64,000 bases of DNA from Tepidiforma sp. (GCF_026003995.1 NZ_BPIG01000002.1:1-64000); one strand, 5' to 3'. Positions 53,179 to 62,218 are shown, counted from the first letter of the stretch. The notes: generated from the letters alone by a model not told the origin. Numbers and translations: made by a program.

Positions 53179-53218
53179 GCGCGAAGGCGCAGCGCGCGGC
53201 GCGAACCCCCTCAGCGGC

Positions 53219-54367
53219 CTACCACTGCACAAACATCGGCATCACGACATGGACATAGCCGGGCTCCGGCACGCCGTTCTCGTCCACCGGGCGGAAGACG
53301 CCCTGCGCTGAGGGACTCGTCATCTCCAGCGCCACCCGGCCGCTGCCCAGCACGTTCAGCACGTCCTGCAGGTAGCGGCTGTTGAAGGCGATGCGCGAGG
53401 CGTCGCCTTCGACGAGCGCATCGAGCTTCCCTTCGTTGCCGCCGACTTCGTCGGCGCGGGCGCTGATCGTCAGCTGGCCCGGCATGCCGCCTTCGCCCGG
53501 CGTCATGATCAGCCGGATGATGCCGCTCCCGTCGCGGGCGAAGATCGCCGCGATGCGCGCCTCCCGCTTGAACTCGTCCACGTCGACGATCATCCGCGTG
53601 TTGAACTGGGCGGGGATGAGCTGGTTGTAGTTCGGGAAGGTGCCCTGGATGAGCTGGGCCACCATCTGCACGTCGTCCCATTCGAACAGCACCTGCGAAC
53701 GCTGCGGGTTGATTCGCATCTCGACGGGCAGGTTCGAATCGCCGATGAGGCGGGAGAGCTCGCGCAGCGCCCGCGCCGGGACGATGACTTCGATCGGCTC
53801 CGCGGGCGATCCTTCGAGCTGGATATCGGCGACGGCCAGCCGGAAGCCGTCGGCCGCGGCGAGCGTGAGCCGCGGTCCGTCGCTCTTCAGGTGGACGCCG
53901 GTGAGCACCGGCCGCGAATCGTCCGTGGCGGCGGCGAACTCCACGCGCTCGATCGCCCGCTTCAGCGCCTTCGGGTCGAACTTCACCGCCACGCCGTCGC
54001 GGATCTCGGCGATGCGGGGGAAATCGGCCGGGTCCATCGCGTTGATGGTCGAATCGTTGCGGGCGCATTCGATGCGGAGCTGACGGCCGCTCGCCGGCGC
54101 TTCGAGCGAGACGGTGGCCGCCGGCAGGTTCGCCACGAAGTCGTTGATCAGGCGGGCCGGCACCGTCGTCGCGCCCGGCTCATCCACCTTCGCGCCGACC
54201 CAGGCGACGATCGAGATGTCGAGGTCCGTCGCGGCGAGCCGGAGCTTTCCCTCCTCCGTCTGCAGCAGCACGTTGGAGATGATAGGGATGGTGGCGCGCG
54301 TGGCCACGGCCCGGCCGACGATGGCGAGGCCGCGCTGGAGGTTTTCCTGGAGCACCTGGACTTTCAT
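53219..54367 (-). CDS. dnaN: DNA polymerase III beta sliding clamp
   Basis: Processivity clamp, 382 aa, usual length, three repeated domains: MKVQVLQENLQRGLAIVGRAV at the start, TIPIISNVLLQ, GFRLAVADIQL and the C-terminal VMPMFVQW. A perfect TATAAT (54406-54411) lies about 40 nt before the ATG. dnaA, recF and gyrB are not neighbours, unlike the standard origin cluster. Confidence 0.97.
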   Translation of the reverse strand: MKVQVLQENLQRGLAIVGRAVATRATIPIISNVLLQTEEGKLRLAATDLDISIVAWVGAKVDEPGATTVPARLINDFVANLPAATVSLEAPASGRQLRIECARNDSTINAMDPADFPRIAEIRDGVAVKFDPKALKRAIERVEFAAATDDSRPVLTGVHLKSDGPRLTLAAADGFRLAVADIQLEGSPAEPIEVIVPARALRELSRLIGDSNLPVEMRINPQRSQVLFEWDDVQMVAQLIQGTFPNYNQLIPAQFNTRMIVDVDEFKREARIAAIFARDGSGIIRLIMTPGEGGMPGQLTISARADEVGGNEGKLDALVEGDASRIAFNSRYLQDVLNVLGSGRVALEMTSPSAQGVFRPVDENGVPEPGYVHVVMPMFVQW

Positions 54368-54507
54368 GTGTTCACCCGCCTGATCCGATGCGCGGATCCG
54401 CGGTGATTATAGGTTCGCCCTCTCCCGGTGGCGAGACCGGGGCCGAAGCGCGTAGGCGCCTTCGCAATTGTCGCCGGGACGTCCAAATCTCTCGATAGAG
54501 GCCCGAT

Positions 54508-54536
54508 TTGACACAGAAATTAGGCACCCCTAATCT
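54508..54536 (+). promoter_or_regulatory. fbp operon promoter with metal-regulator-like dyad
   Basis: Consensus TTGACA (54508-54513), 17-bp spacer, TAATCT (54531-54536). A perfect inverted repeat ATTAGG-CACC-CCTAAT (54519-54534) covers the spacer and -10. The half-sites resemble DtxR/IdeR (TTAGG/CCTAA), but the spacing is shorter (4 versus 9), so the regulator is uncertain. Iron-dependent repression is the natural inference. Confidence 0.75.
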
Positions 54537-54578
54537 CACCGGTGTGACATCTCTCCCTGCGAGGCAACGCTCAGCCCC

Positions 54579-55673
54579 ATGAAACCCCTGCGCACCCTCT
54601 TGCTCCTCGCCCTCGCCGCCGCCATCCCCCTCGCGGCTGCAGCCTGCGGCGGCGATGACGACGACGAGCCCACCCCGGCAGCCACCGCCGCCGGCACCCC
54701 GCCGGCCACCGCCGCCGCCAGCCCCACGCCGACGCCAAAGCCCTCCGGCTCCATCACCGTCTACTCCGGCCGCGGCGAAGCGCTCGTGAAGCCGCTCTTC
54801 GAGCAGTTCACGAAGGAGACCGGCATCACCGTCAACGTGAAGTACGGCGATTCGGCTCAGCTCGCCACGCTCCTCGCCGAAGAAGGCAAGGCCTCCCCCG
54901 CCGACGTCTTCTTCCCGCAGGACGCCGGCGCCCTTGGCGCCATCGCGAAGGCCGGCCTCTTCGAGCAGCTCCCCGAAGCCACGCTCGCGAAGGTCCCAGC
55001 CGCCTACCGCGCGAAGGACGGCGCCTGGGTCGGCGTCTCCGGCCGCGCCCGCGTCATCGTCTACAACACCTCCCTCAACCCCTCCGACCTCCCGACCTCC
55101 GTGAAGCAGCTCACGGACCCGAAGTGGAAGGGGCAGGTCGGCTGGGCGCCCACCAACGGCTCGTTCCAGTCGTTCGTCACCGCCCTCCGGAAGCTCGAGG
55201 GCGACGCCGCCGCCGAAAGGTGGCTGCGCGACATGATCGCGAACGACGTGAAGGTCTATAAGGACAACCGCGCGATCGTCAGCGCCGTTGCCGCCGGCGA
55301 AGTGAAGCTCGGCCTCGTCAACCACTACTACCTCTGGAGCTTCATCAAGGACCAGGGCGAAGGGTTCGCCGCGCGCAACCACTACACCGCAGCCGGCGAC
55401 CCGGGCACGCTCATCAACGTCGCCGGCGTCGGCCTCCTGAAGTCCTCGAAGAACAAGCCGGCGGCGCAGGCGTTCATCGATTACCTGCTCTCGGCAGCCG
55501 CGCAGGAGTACTTCGTGAAGCAGACCTACGAGTACCCGCTCGTGACCGGGATGGCGGCCGACCCGCGCCTGCCCGCGCTCGATTCGCTGAAGCCGCCGGC
55601 CATCGACCTGAGCGACCTCGACGACCTGCAGGGCACGCTGGCGATGCTCCGCAAGGTCGGCGCGCTCCAGTAG
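54579..55673 (+). CDS. fbpA: Fe3+ ABC transporter substrate-binding lipoprotein
   Basis: A 364-residue receptor of the FbpA/FutA type. Signal peptide with lipobox LAAAAC, an Asp/Thr/Pro-rich linker to about residue 55, and a mature domain starting ITVYSGRGEALVKPLFEQF. The paired Tyr in NHYYLWSF, typical of ferric-binding proteins, are present, with a further Tyr in VKYGDSAQL. It is first in fbpABC behind the dyad-bearing promoter. Confidence 0.93.
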   Translation: MKPLRTLLLLALAAAIPLAAAACGGDDDDEPTPAATAAGTPPATAAASPTPTPKPSGSITVYSGRGEALVKPLFEQFTKETGITVNVKYGDSAQLATLLAEEGKASPADVFFPQDAGALGAIAKAGLFEQLPEATLAKVPAAYRAKDGAWVGVSGRARVIVYNTSLNPSDLPTSVKQLTDPKWKGQVGWAPTNGSFQSFVTALRKLEGDAAAERWLRDMIANDVKVYKDNRAIVSAVAAGEVKLGLVNHYYLWSFIKDQGEGFAARNHYTAAGDPGTLINVAGVGLLKSSKNKPAAQAFIDYLLSAAAQEYFVKQTYEYPLVTGMAADPRLPALDSLKPPAIDLSDLDDLQGTLAMLRKVGALQ

Positions 55674-55686
55674 CCGGGGCGCCGCG

Positions 55687-57282
55687 GTGGCCTTCCTGCC
55701 CGGCCGCCGCAGCGCGCAGCGAGCCCCGCTGGCCCTCTGGCCGCCGGGGCTCGCCGTCGTGCTCGCGACGCTCGTGCCGGCGTGGTACCTCCTCCGCCGG
55801 AGCACCGAGCGGGGCTGGGCGCCGTGGGAGGCGGTGCTGCGCGATGCCGCCTGGCCGCTGCTCGCGCGCTCGCTCCAGCTCTCCCTCGTCGTCGCCGCCG
55901 CCTGCATCCTGGTCGCGCTGCCGGCAGCATGGCTGACGACGCGGACGGACCTGCCCGGGCGGCGCGCCTGGTCGGTGCTGATGGCCGCCCCGCTCGCCAT
56001 CCCCTCCTACGTGATGGGCATCACCGTGGTCGAATTCCTCGGGCCGAAGGGGATGCTGCAGGGCTGGCTGGAGCCGTTCGGGGTCGAGCGCCTGCCGGAG
56101 ATTTACGGCCTCTGGGGCGCGGCGTTCACGCTCACGGCGACCAGTTTCCCCTACGTCTACCTCGTGCTCCGCGGCGCGCTCGCGGCCGCCAGCTCTGCCG
56201 AGGAGGAAGCCTCGCGCTCGCTCGGGGTCGCGCCGTGGCCCACCTTCTTCCGGGTCGTGCTGCCGGGGCTCGTCCCGGCGATCGCCGCCGGCCTCCTCCT
56301 CGTCGTCCTCTACGTCCTCAGCGACTTCGGCGGCGTTTCCACGCTCAACTACTCCACCTTCACGCGCGACATCTTCATCGAATACCAGTCCAGCTTCGAC
56401 CGGACGCGGGCGGCGATCCTCGCGTGCGTGCTCGTCGCGGTGGCCGCCGTCATCCTCGCGGCCGAGATTGCGGTCCGGCGGCGGGCCGGCGGCCGCGTGT
56501 CCCGCCGCTCGGCGCCGCCCCGCCCGGTGCCGCTCGGCCGGTGGCGGTGGCCGGCGTTCGCCTTTCTCGGGCTCGTGGTGCTGGCCTCGCTGGCGCTCCC
56601 GCTCGGGGTGCTCGGCTACTGGCTGGTGCGCGGCCTGCAGGTCGGCGCCCACTTCCCCGCTATCGGCGAGGCAGCCCGCCACTCGCTGCTGCTGGCCCTC
56701 TCGGCGGCCGGGCTGACGGTGGTGCTGGCGCTGCCGCTCGCCATCCTCGCCGCGCGCTACGGCGGCCCCGGCGCGGCGGCCCTCGAGCAAACCGCCTACC
56801 TCACGCACGCCCTCCCCGGGCTCGTCGTCGCGCTGTCGCTCGTCTTCTTCGGCATCCGCTACGCCCAGCCGCTCTACCAGACGGTGTGGATGCTGCTGTT
56901 CGCCTACCTCGTCCTGTTCGTGCCGAATGCGCTCTCGGCGCTCCGGGCGAACCTCCTCCGCCTGCCGCCGCGGATCGAAGAGGCGGGCACCTCCCTCGGC
57001 CGGCCGCCGCTCCGCGTGCTGGCCACGGTCACCATCCCGCTGGCGCGCCCGGGGATGGCCGCGGCCGCTGCGCTCGTCTTCCTCACCGTCATCAAAGAGC
57101 TGCCGGCGACGCTCCTGCTTTCGCCGCCCGGCTTCGAGACGCTGCCCGGGCTCGTCTGGGGCCGAACCTCCGATGCCCTGTATGCTGGTGCAGCGCTGCC
57201 CGCGCTCGTCCTCGTCGGGCTCGCGCTCATCCCCCTCGTGGTGCTGGCCTGGAGAGGCGACCCTGCGACCCTCAAATCCTGA
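55687..57282 (+). CDS. fbpB: Fe3+ ABC transporter permease
   Basis: A 531-residue permease with about twelve hydrophobic helices in two homologous halves, each with the EAA-type ATPase-contact loop (ASRSLGVAPWPTFFRVVLPGL; AGTSLGRPPLRVLATVTIPLARPG). The double-length architecture is typical of FbpB/SfuB iron permeases. It starts at GTG 55687, 13 nt after fbpA. It overlaps the fbpC gene. Confidence 0.92.
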   Translation: MAFLPGRRSAQRAPLALWPPGLAVVLATLVPAWYLLRRSTERGWAPWEAVLRDAAWPLLARSLQLSLVVAAACILVALPAAWLTTRTDLPGRRAWSVLMAAPLAIPSYVMGITVVEFLGPKGMLQGWLEPFGVERLPEIYGLWGAAFTLTATSFPYVYLVLRGALAAASSAEEEASRSLGVAPWPTFFRVVLPGLVPAIAAGLLLVVLYVLSDFGGVSTLNYSTFTRDIFIEYQSSFDRTRAAILACVLVAVAAVILAAEIAVRRRAGGRVSRRSAPPRPVPLGRWRWPAFAFLGLVVLASLALPLGVLGYWLVRGLQVGAHFPAIGEAARHSLLLALSAAGLTVVLALPLAILAARYGGPGAAALEQTAYLTHALPGLVVALSLVFFGIRYAQPLYQTVWMLLFAYLVLFVPNALSALRANLLRLPPRIEEAGTSLGRPPLRVLATVTIPLARPGMAAAAALVFLTVIKELPATLLLSPPGFETLPGLVWGRTSDALYAGAALPALVLVGLALIPLVVLAWRGDPATLKS

Positions 57283-58312
57283 ACCTTCACCCCGCCCGGC
57301 AGCGGAGGCCCTCCGCATCGACGCCGTCGACGTCCACTACGGCCGCTTCCGCGCCGTCCGCGGAGCGACGCTCGTCCTCGCGCCGGGCGAACTCGTCGCC
57401 CTCCTCGGCCGCAGCGGCAGCGGCAAGACGACCCTCCTCCGCGCCGTGGCCGGCTTCGAACGGGTGACGGCGGGCGAAATCCGGCTCGCCGGCGAGCTGA
57501 TCGAAAGCCCGCGGCACCACGTGCCGGCGCACCGCCGCTCCGTCGGCCTCGTCTTCCAGGAGTACGCCCTCTTCCCGAACCAGACGGTCGCCGGCAACAT
57601 CGGCTACGGGCTCTCCCGCGGCGAGCGCGGCCGGGTGGAGGCGCTCCTCCGCATGGCCCACCTCGAAGGGCTCGAAGGCCGCTACCCCCACCAGCTCTCC
57701 GGCGGGCAGCAGCAGCGGGTCGCCCTCCTTCGCTCGCTCGCCCCGCGGCCCCGCGTCCTCCTCCTCGATGAGCCGTTTTCGAACCTCGATGCCGGCCTCC
57801 GCGTGCAGATGCGCGACGAGGTCGCGGCCATCCTCCGCGCCGAGGGGATGACCGCCCTGCTCGTGACCCACGACCGCGCCGACGCGATGGCGATCGCCGA
57901 CCGGGTGGCGGTGATGGATGGCGGCGAGATCATCGAAGTGGCCACGCCCCGGTCGCTCTACTTCGAACCGGCGACGCGCACGGCCGCCTCCTACGGCGGC
58001 GACGTCCAGTTCGTGCCCGGCGAGGCGTTCGGCGCGGCGGCCGAAAGTCCGCTGGGGCAGCTGCCGCTGGCGCGCCCGTTCCGCGGCCCGTGCGACTTGC
58101 TCATCCGGCCGGAGTGGCTCCGGCTGCGGCACGGCGGCACCCCGGCGCAGGTCCGCGCGCGGCGGTTCGAAGGCGCCGTCACGCGGCTCGACCTCGCGGT
58201 GGGCGGCCAGCTCCTGCGGATGACCGCCGCCTCGAGCGAGCTCGCCGACCCCGGCGACGTCGTCGGCGTCACCGTGGCAGTGCCGGCGGTGCCCTTCCCG
58301 CGGGCGGAGTAG
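57263..58312 (+). CDS. fbpC: Fe3+ ABC transporter ATP-binding protein
   Basis: ATPase of the iron importer, about 349 aa. GRSGSGKTTLL (Walker A), VFQEYALFPNQTVAGNI (Q-loop), LSGGQQQRVALLRSL (signature), VLLLDEPFSNLD (Walker B), VTHDRADA, and a C-terminal regulatory TOBE-like domain (LLIRPEWLRL). No ATG/GTG/TTG lies near the expected start. A CTG at 57263 with GGAGAGG about 6 nt upstream overlaps the fbpB end by 20 bp. In-frame GTG 57188 or ATG 57182 would add 25-27 unrelated residues. The start is uncertain. Confidence 0.88.
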   Translation: MRPSNPEPSPRPAAEALRIDAVDVHYGRFRAVRGATLVLAPGELVALLGRSGSGKTTLLRAVAGFERVTAGEIRLAGELIESPRHHVPAHRRSVGLVFQEYALFPNQTVAGNIGYGLSRGERGRVEALLRMAHLEGLEGRYPHQLSGGQQQRVALLRSLAPRPRVLLLDEPFSNLDAGLRVQMRDEVAAILRAEGMTALLVTHDRADAMAIADRVAVMDGGEIIEVATPRSLYFEPATRTAASYGGDVQFVPGEAFGAAAESPLGQLPLARPFRGPCDLLIRPEWLRLRHGGTPAQVRARRFEGAVTRLDLAVGGQLLRMTAASSELADPGDVVGVTVAVPAVPFPRAE

Positions 58313-58326
58313 GGCGTCGCCCGCCC

Positions 58327-59178
58327 CTACTCCTCGAACAGCTGGAAAAGCACGCCGCCCGAATCCCGCGGGTGGATGAACGTGTGCCGCTTCCAGTCGT
58401 TCTCGATGATGCCGCCCCACGGCTCGATCCCCTCTGCCCGCAGCGCCTCGACCGCGCGGTCCACCGAGGCGACCTCGCAGCAGATGTGGTGCATCCCCGG
58501 CCGACGCCCGGCGATGAACTTCTGCACGAAGCTGTCCTCCCGCGTCGGCGCGATCATCTCGAACTGCAGCTTACTCCCGGGGATGGACATGACCGCGCCC
58601 CGGTAGCCAAGGTGCTCGTCCTCCCACTCCGAGAGCAGCTGCATGCCGAAGACCCGCTCCTGCCAGGCCACCTGTTTCGCCAGGTCCGGCACGGCCATCG
58701 AGACGTGGTCGACCCGCTGCAGGTCGACGATGCCGCCGCCCGCGTTCCGGTCGGCCTCCGGCGGCGGCCGGTGGGCGACGAACAGCTGCCAGAGGATGCC
58801 GCCGCTGTCCTTCGGGTGGATGTAGGTGACGTACCAGGCGCCGTCGTCCTGGATGCCGCCAAAGGGCGTGATGCCGAGCCGTTCCAGCTCCTTCGCCGCG
58901 GCGTGGATGTCCTCCACCTCGACGGTGATGTGGTGGAGCCCCGGCCCGTTCTGGTCGAGGAACTTCTGCACGAACGAATCCGGCCGGGCCGGCGAGATGA
59001 CTTCGAACTCGATGCCGGTGCCCCGCACCTGCGAAACGCAGCCGTCGAAGTCCTGGTTCGGGCCGGCCTCCCAGTGATGCAAGAATTTGAAGCCGAGCAG
59101 CCGCTCGAGCTTCGCCGACTGGGCCCGCCAGTCGGCCGCGGCCATGGAGATGTGGTCGACACGCGTGATGGGCAGCAA
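58327..59178 (-). CDS. two-domain VOC protein, methylmalonyl-CoA-epimerase-like
   Basis: A 283-residue protein with two VOC modules. Module 1 is VDHISMAAADWRAQSAKLERLLGFK to HPKDSGGILWQLF. Module 2 is VDHVSMAVPDLAKQVAWQERVFG to HPRDSGGVLFQLFEE. Metal His/Glu positions (VDH, LHHI/MHHI, WQLF/FQLF region) are kept in both. Single-module epimerases dimerise, whereas here one chain holds the pair. Substrate is probably an acyl-CoA but unproven. It starts at TTG 59178, and TATGAT (59212-59217) lies upstream. Confidence 0.87.
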   Translation of the reverse strand: MLPITRVDHISMAAADWRAQSAKLERLLGFKFLHHWEAGPNQDFDGCVSQVRGTGIEFEVISPARPDSFVQKFLDQNGPGLHHITVEVEDIHAAAKELERLGITPFGGIQDDGAWYVTYIHPKDSGGILWQLFVAHRPPPEADRNAGGGIVDLQRVDHVSMAVPDLAKQVAWQERVFGMQLLSEWEDEHLGYRGAVMSIPGSKLQFEMIAPTREDSFVQKFIAGRRPGMHHICCEVASVDRAVEALRAEGIEPWGGIIENDWKRHTFIHPRDSGGVLFQLFEE

Positions 59179-59247
59179 GAGGCGCTCCGGGGTGGAAGGT
59201 GGTGGGGCTTCATCATACCGGGAGGGGCGGGAGGGAGAGAGGGAGGA

Positions 59248-59295
59248 GGGAGAAAGGGAGAAAGGGAGAAAGGGAGAAAGGGAGAAAGGGAGAAA
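59248..59295. repeat. tandem GGGAGAAA octamers, six units
   Basis: Six perfect 8-bp units with degenerate GGGAG ends on both sides, in the gap between the VOC gene and the AAA gene. A second array of the same unit lies at 62219-62250. Confidence 0.9.
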
Positions 59296-59356
59296 GGGAG
59301 GGGGCCCTGTACGAAGTGGCGGCGAGCGCCGGGGCGGGCTGCGGTTAGCACCGCCG

Positions 59357-59395
59357 CGGCGAAAAATTCACCATCCCGTGGCGAATGTTCGCGCG
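59357..59395. repeat. 39-bp imperfect direct repeat, downstream of the AAA gene
   Basis: Matches 60758-60796 at 33 of 39 positions. It contains GGCGAAAAATTCACC, an inverted-repeat motif also seen in the AAA gene's promoter region. The two copies frame the ATPase gene. Confidence 0.75.
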
Positions 59396-59431
59396 CGCTG
59401 CGGTCCGCGCGTGCCTGCGGCCCGTGGCGGC

Positions 59432-60670
59432 TCAGGCGCGCCAGAGCGCGTCGAGGGGCAGCGCCCAGAGCCGGTCGCCCGCGGGGAGCGGCTCCGGGTG
59501 GGGCGAGAGCATGGCGCCCGCGATGAACCGGCTGCCCAGCTCGTCGCGGAGCGCCGCGAGGCCGCGGAAGTCCCGCCGCTCCGGCCGGGCGGCCGCCTTC
59601 ACCTCAAGCGCGGCCACCCGGCCGTCCGGCGCCTCCAGCACGAGGTCGACCTCGAGGCCGGCGTACGTCCGCAGGTAGCTGACCGACGGCGCGGTCTCGC
59701 TCCAGGTCGCCTGCTTCCGCACCTCGGCGACGGCGAACGCTTCGAGCAGCTGGCCCGCCGCCTCGGGCACCCGCTCCGCCATCGCCGCGCCGCTGCCGGC
59801 GAGCGCAGCCGCGAGGCCCGGGTCCGCCAGGTACAGCTTCGGGCTCTTCGTCAGCCGGGCGGAGAAGTTCGTCGACCAGGCCGGCAGCGGCGCCAGCAGG
59901 TAGAGCGTCTCCAGGTGGCGCAGGTAGCGGGTCACCGTCGAATGCGGCAGGTGGAGGTCCTGCGCCAGGCCCGCAACGTTCGCCGTGCTGCCGACCCGGC
60001 CGGCGATCAGCCGCAGGAGCGCGGGGACGGCGGCGACGTGCTCGATGGCGGCGATGTCCCGCAGGTCGCGCCGGATGATGGTGTCGAGGTAGGAGGCGAA
60101 CCAGCGCCGCCGCCGCGCGGGCAGCTGCCGGCCGACCGCCTCCGGGTAGCCGCCGGCCTCGGCGAGCCGGAGGTACTCAGCCCGGCCGAGCTCCGAAGGG
60201 CCGAGGCCGGCCGCCGGGCTGCCCGCGAACAGGGCATCGAGGAACCCCTCGCGCCGGCCGCGCAGCTCGCCCTGGCTGAGGGTGTGGAGTTCGATGATCT
60301 CGACCCGGCCGGCGAGCGAATCCGCCACCTGCGGCAGGGCGAGGAAGTTCGCCGAGCCGGTCAGGAGGAAGCGGCCCGGCGCCGGGTCGTCGTCGACCGC
60401 CCGCTTGATCGCGAGCAGCAGCTCCGGGAGCCGCTGCGCTTCATCGATGACCAGCGGCTGCCGGGCCGCGCTGGCAGCGAGCCCCGCCGGGTCGGCCCGG
60501 GCGAGGTCGAGCGTCAGCGGGTCATCGAGGGTGAGGTAGCGCCGGCCGGTGCGCTCGGCGATGGCGCGGGCGAGGGTGGATTTGCCGCACTGGCGCGCCC
60601 CGGCCAGGTAGACGGCCCGGGTGTCAGCCAGCGCCTCCAGCACGAGCGGCTCGATGTTCCGCCGGTACAT
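59432..60670 (-). CDS. AAA family ATPase with DUF4143 domain
   Basis: A 412-residue ATPase of unknown function. N-terminal AAA_14 domain: LAGARQCGKSTLARAI (Walker A), QPLVIDEAQRLPEL (Walker B), LLTGSANFLAL (sensor). A winged-helix segment follows (AGLAQDLHLPHSTVTRYLRHLETLYLL), then DUF4143 with a nuclease-like core (LRTYAGLEVDLVLE, VAALEVKAAARPE, resembling the PD-(D/E)xK arrangement). TAGCAT (60678-60683) lies 7 nt before ATG 60670. The gene is flanked by 39-bp repeats and a TGGTGAAATTTTCACCA operator-like palindrome, suggesting a mobile, self-regulated cassette. Confidence 0.88.
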   Translation of the reverse strand: MYRRNIEPLVLEALADTRAVYLAGARQCGKSTLARAIAERTGRRYLTLDDPLTLDLARADPAGLAASAARQPLVIDEAQRLPELLLAIKRAVDDDPAPGRFLLTGSANFLALPQVADSLAGRVEIIELHTLSQGELRGRREGFLDALFAGSPAAGLGPSELGRAEYLRLAEAGGYPEAVGRQLPARRRRWFASYLDTIIRRDLRDIAAIEHVAAVPALLRLIAGRVGSTANVAGLAQDLHLPHSTVTRYLRHLETLYLLAPLPAWSTNFSARLTKSPKLYLADPGLAAALAGSGAAMAERVPEAAGQLLEAFAVAEVRKQATWSETAPSVSYLRTYAGLEVDLVLEAPDGRVAALEVKAAARPERRDFRGLAALRDELGSRFIAGAMLSPHPEPLPAGDRLWALPLDALWRA

Positions 60671-60691
60671 GTTCGAAATGCTACCGTTCGA

Positions 60692-60796
60692 TGGTGAAAT
60701 TTTCACCACCGTCAGCGCTGCAGAGCCCGCGCCCGGGGCGACCAGCCGGCGCGCCAGCGGTGAAAAATTCGCCACCCGGTGGTGAATTTTCGCGCG
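60692..60796 (-). promoter_or_regulatory. palindromic operator cluster and 39-bp repeat upstream of the AAA gene
   Basis: Perfect 8-1-8 palindrome TGGTGAAATTTTCACCA (60692-60708) covers the -35 region of the AAA promoter. Two more copies of the GGTGAAWWWTTCRCC type (60759-60773 and 60780-60793) lie in the 39-bp repeat (60758-60796), which abuts the phosphatase stop codon. Likely an operator for autoregulation. Confidence 0.65.
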
Positions 60797-60797
60797 T

Positions 60798-61223
60798 TCA
60801 GCGGGCGGCCGCCGCGCCGCCCTCCCGCTCCAGCTGCTCCAGGATGTAGCGCACCACCCGGCCCGTCCGGTCCATCCCGGCGCTGCAGTGCACCAGCACC
60901 GGCTTTGGCAGCTCGAGGAACGCCCGCCACGCCCGCTCGTACTCCTCCGGCCGGTACGGGTGCGTCAGCTGGTCCAGCGTCGGCAGGTGGAAGACTTCGA
61001 ACCCGCTCTGCCGGTACCGCTCCAGCAGCCCTTCCGGCGCCGCCTTCCGGTAGAGCCAGAGCTGGTCGTTCCCGATGAGGCACATGATCGACCGGATGCC
61101 GAACCGCCGCGCCTCCGCAATCCAGCGGTCCACCGCCTCGTCGTGCACCGTCAGCTCCGGCCCCGGCGCATAGCCCGGCCGCGGGCTCGTCGCAATCAGC
61201 CCTTCGATCACCCAGTTCGGCAT
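60798..61223 (-). CDS. dual-specificity/tyrosine-phosphatase-like protein
   Basis: A 141-residue cysteine phosphatase. P-loop VHCSAGMDRTGR (C-x5-R) near residue 110, with a candidate general-acid Asp in LPTLDQLTHPY. N-terminal MPNWVIEGLIATSPRPGY resembles the substrate-recognition strand of DSPs. TAGACT (61233-61238) lies 9 nt before the ATG, so the mRNA is nearly leaderless. The substrate is unknown. Confidence 0.88.
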   Translation of the reverse strand: MPNWVIEGLIATSPRPGYAPGPELTVHDEAVDRWIAEARRFGIRSIMCLIGNDQLWLYRKAAPEGLLERYRQSGFEVFHLPTLDQLTHPYRPEEYERAWRAFLELPKPVLVHCSAGMDRTGRVVRYILEQLEREGGAAAAR

Positions 61224-61291
61224 CTTTCCAGTAGTCTAGCCCGCGGCCCGCTCACGGTCCGGGCCCGAACGTCCTCCCGCAGGAGTGCCCC

Positions 61292-62095
61292 ATGGCCGCC
61301 GACTACCAGCACCTCCGCATCGCCGCCGCCGACGGCATCGCCCTCGTCACCCTCGACCGCCCGGAGGTCTACAACGCCACGAACGACGTCCTCCACGCCG
61401 AGCTGACCCGCGTCTGGCGCGACCTCGATGCCGACCCGGCGGTGCGCGTCATCGTCGTCACCGGCGCGGGCGACCGCGCCTTCTCCGCCGGCGGCGACCT
61501 CGCCGATATCGAAGCCCGCGCCGCCCTCCCCGCCGAGGAGCGGTTCGAGGCCGTCGTCCGCGTGATGAAGGAGGCGGAGGCGATCGTCTACGAGATGATG
61601 AATTGCGAAAAGGTCATCATCTCCGCCATCAACGGCGTCGCCGTCGGCGCGGGGCTCGCCGTCGCCCTCATGGCCGACATCTCGATCATCGCCGAAGAGG
61701 CGCGGCTGACGGACGGCCACGCGCGGCTCGGCGTCGCGGCCGGCGACCACGCCGCCATCATCTGGCCGCTCCTCTGCGGGATGGCGAAGGCGAAGTACTA
61801 CCTGCTCACCTGCGATTTCATCGACGGGCGCGAAGCGGAGCGGATCGGGCTGGTGAGCCGCTGCGTGCCGCGCGAGCAGCTGATGCCGGAGGCGATGCGC
61901 ATCGCCCGGCAGCTCGCCGACGGTCCCCAGCACGCGCTCCGGTTCACGAAGAAGGCGCTCAACCAGTGGCTCCGGCTCGGCGGCATCACGGCGTTCGACT
62001 ACTCGCTCGCGCTCGAGATGCTCGGCTTCTTCTCCGCCGCGCCGGCGGAGGGCGCCCGCGCCATCCAGGAGAAGCGGCCGCCCCGCTGGGGGTAG
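61292..62095 (+). CDS. enoyl-CoA hydratase/isomerase family protein
   Basis: Third crotonase of the window, 267 aa. Oxyanion-hole segments are [17 protein letters not shown] (about 56) and [19 protein letters not shown] (about 107). The catalytic-Glu region reads [13 protein letters not shown], so the usual hydratase Glu is not evident, pointing to another crotonase activity. The C-terminus is [11 protein letters not shown]. It sits upstream of the intergenic hairpin array. Confidence 0.9.
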   Translation: MAADYQHLRIAAADGIALVTLDRPEVYNATNDVLHAELTRVWRDLDADPAVRVIVVTGAGDRAFSAGGDLADIEARAALPAEERFEAVVRVMKEAEAIVYEMMNCEKVIISAINGVAVGAGLAVALMADISIIAEEARLTDGHARLGVAAGDHAAIIWPLLCGMAKAKYYLLTCDFIDGREAERIGLVSRCVPREQLMPEAMRIARQLADGPQHALRFTKKALNQWLRLGGITAFDYSLALEMLGFFSAAPAEGARAIQEKRPPRWG

Positions 62096-62218
62096 GGGAA
62101 GGGCCGCCTGCGGCGGCGGGGGATGGCTCGCCGCCTGCGGCGGCATCGCCGCGGGAGGCGGCCGCGTAGCGGCCGCGCGGGCGGGCGCTTCGCGCCCGGG
62201 GAAGGGGGAGGGGGAGAA

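Noticed and set aside
54368..54578. Replication origin beside dnaN
   Set aside because: No cluster of DnaA boxes (TTATCCACA-like) and no AT-rich unwinding segment. The region is explained by two divergent promoters.
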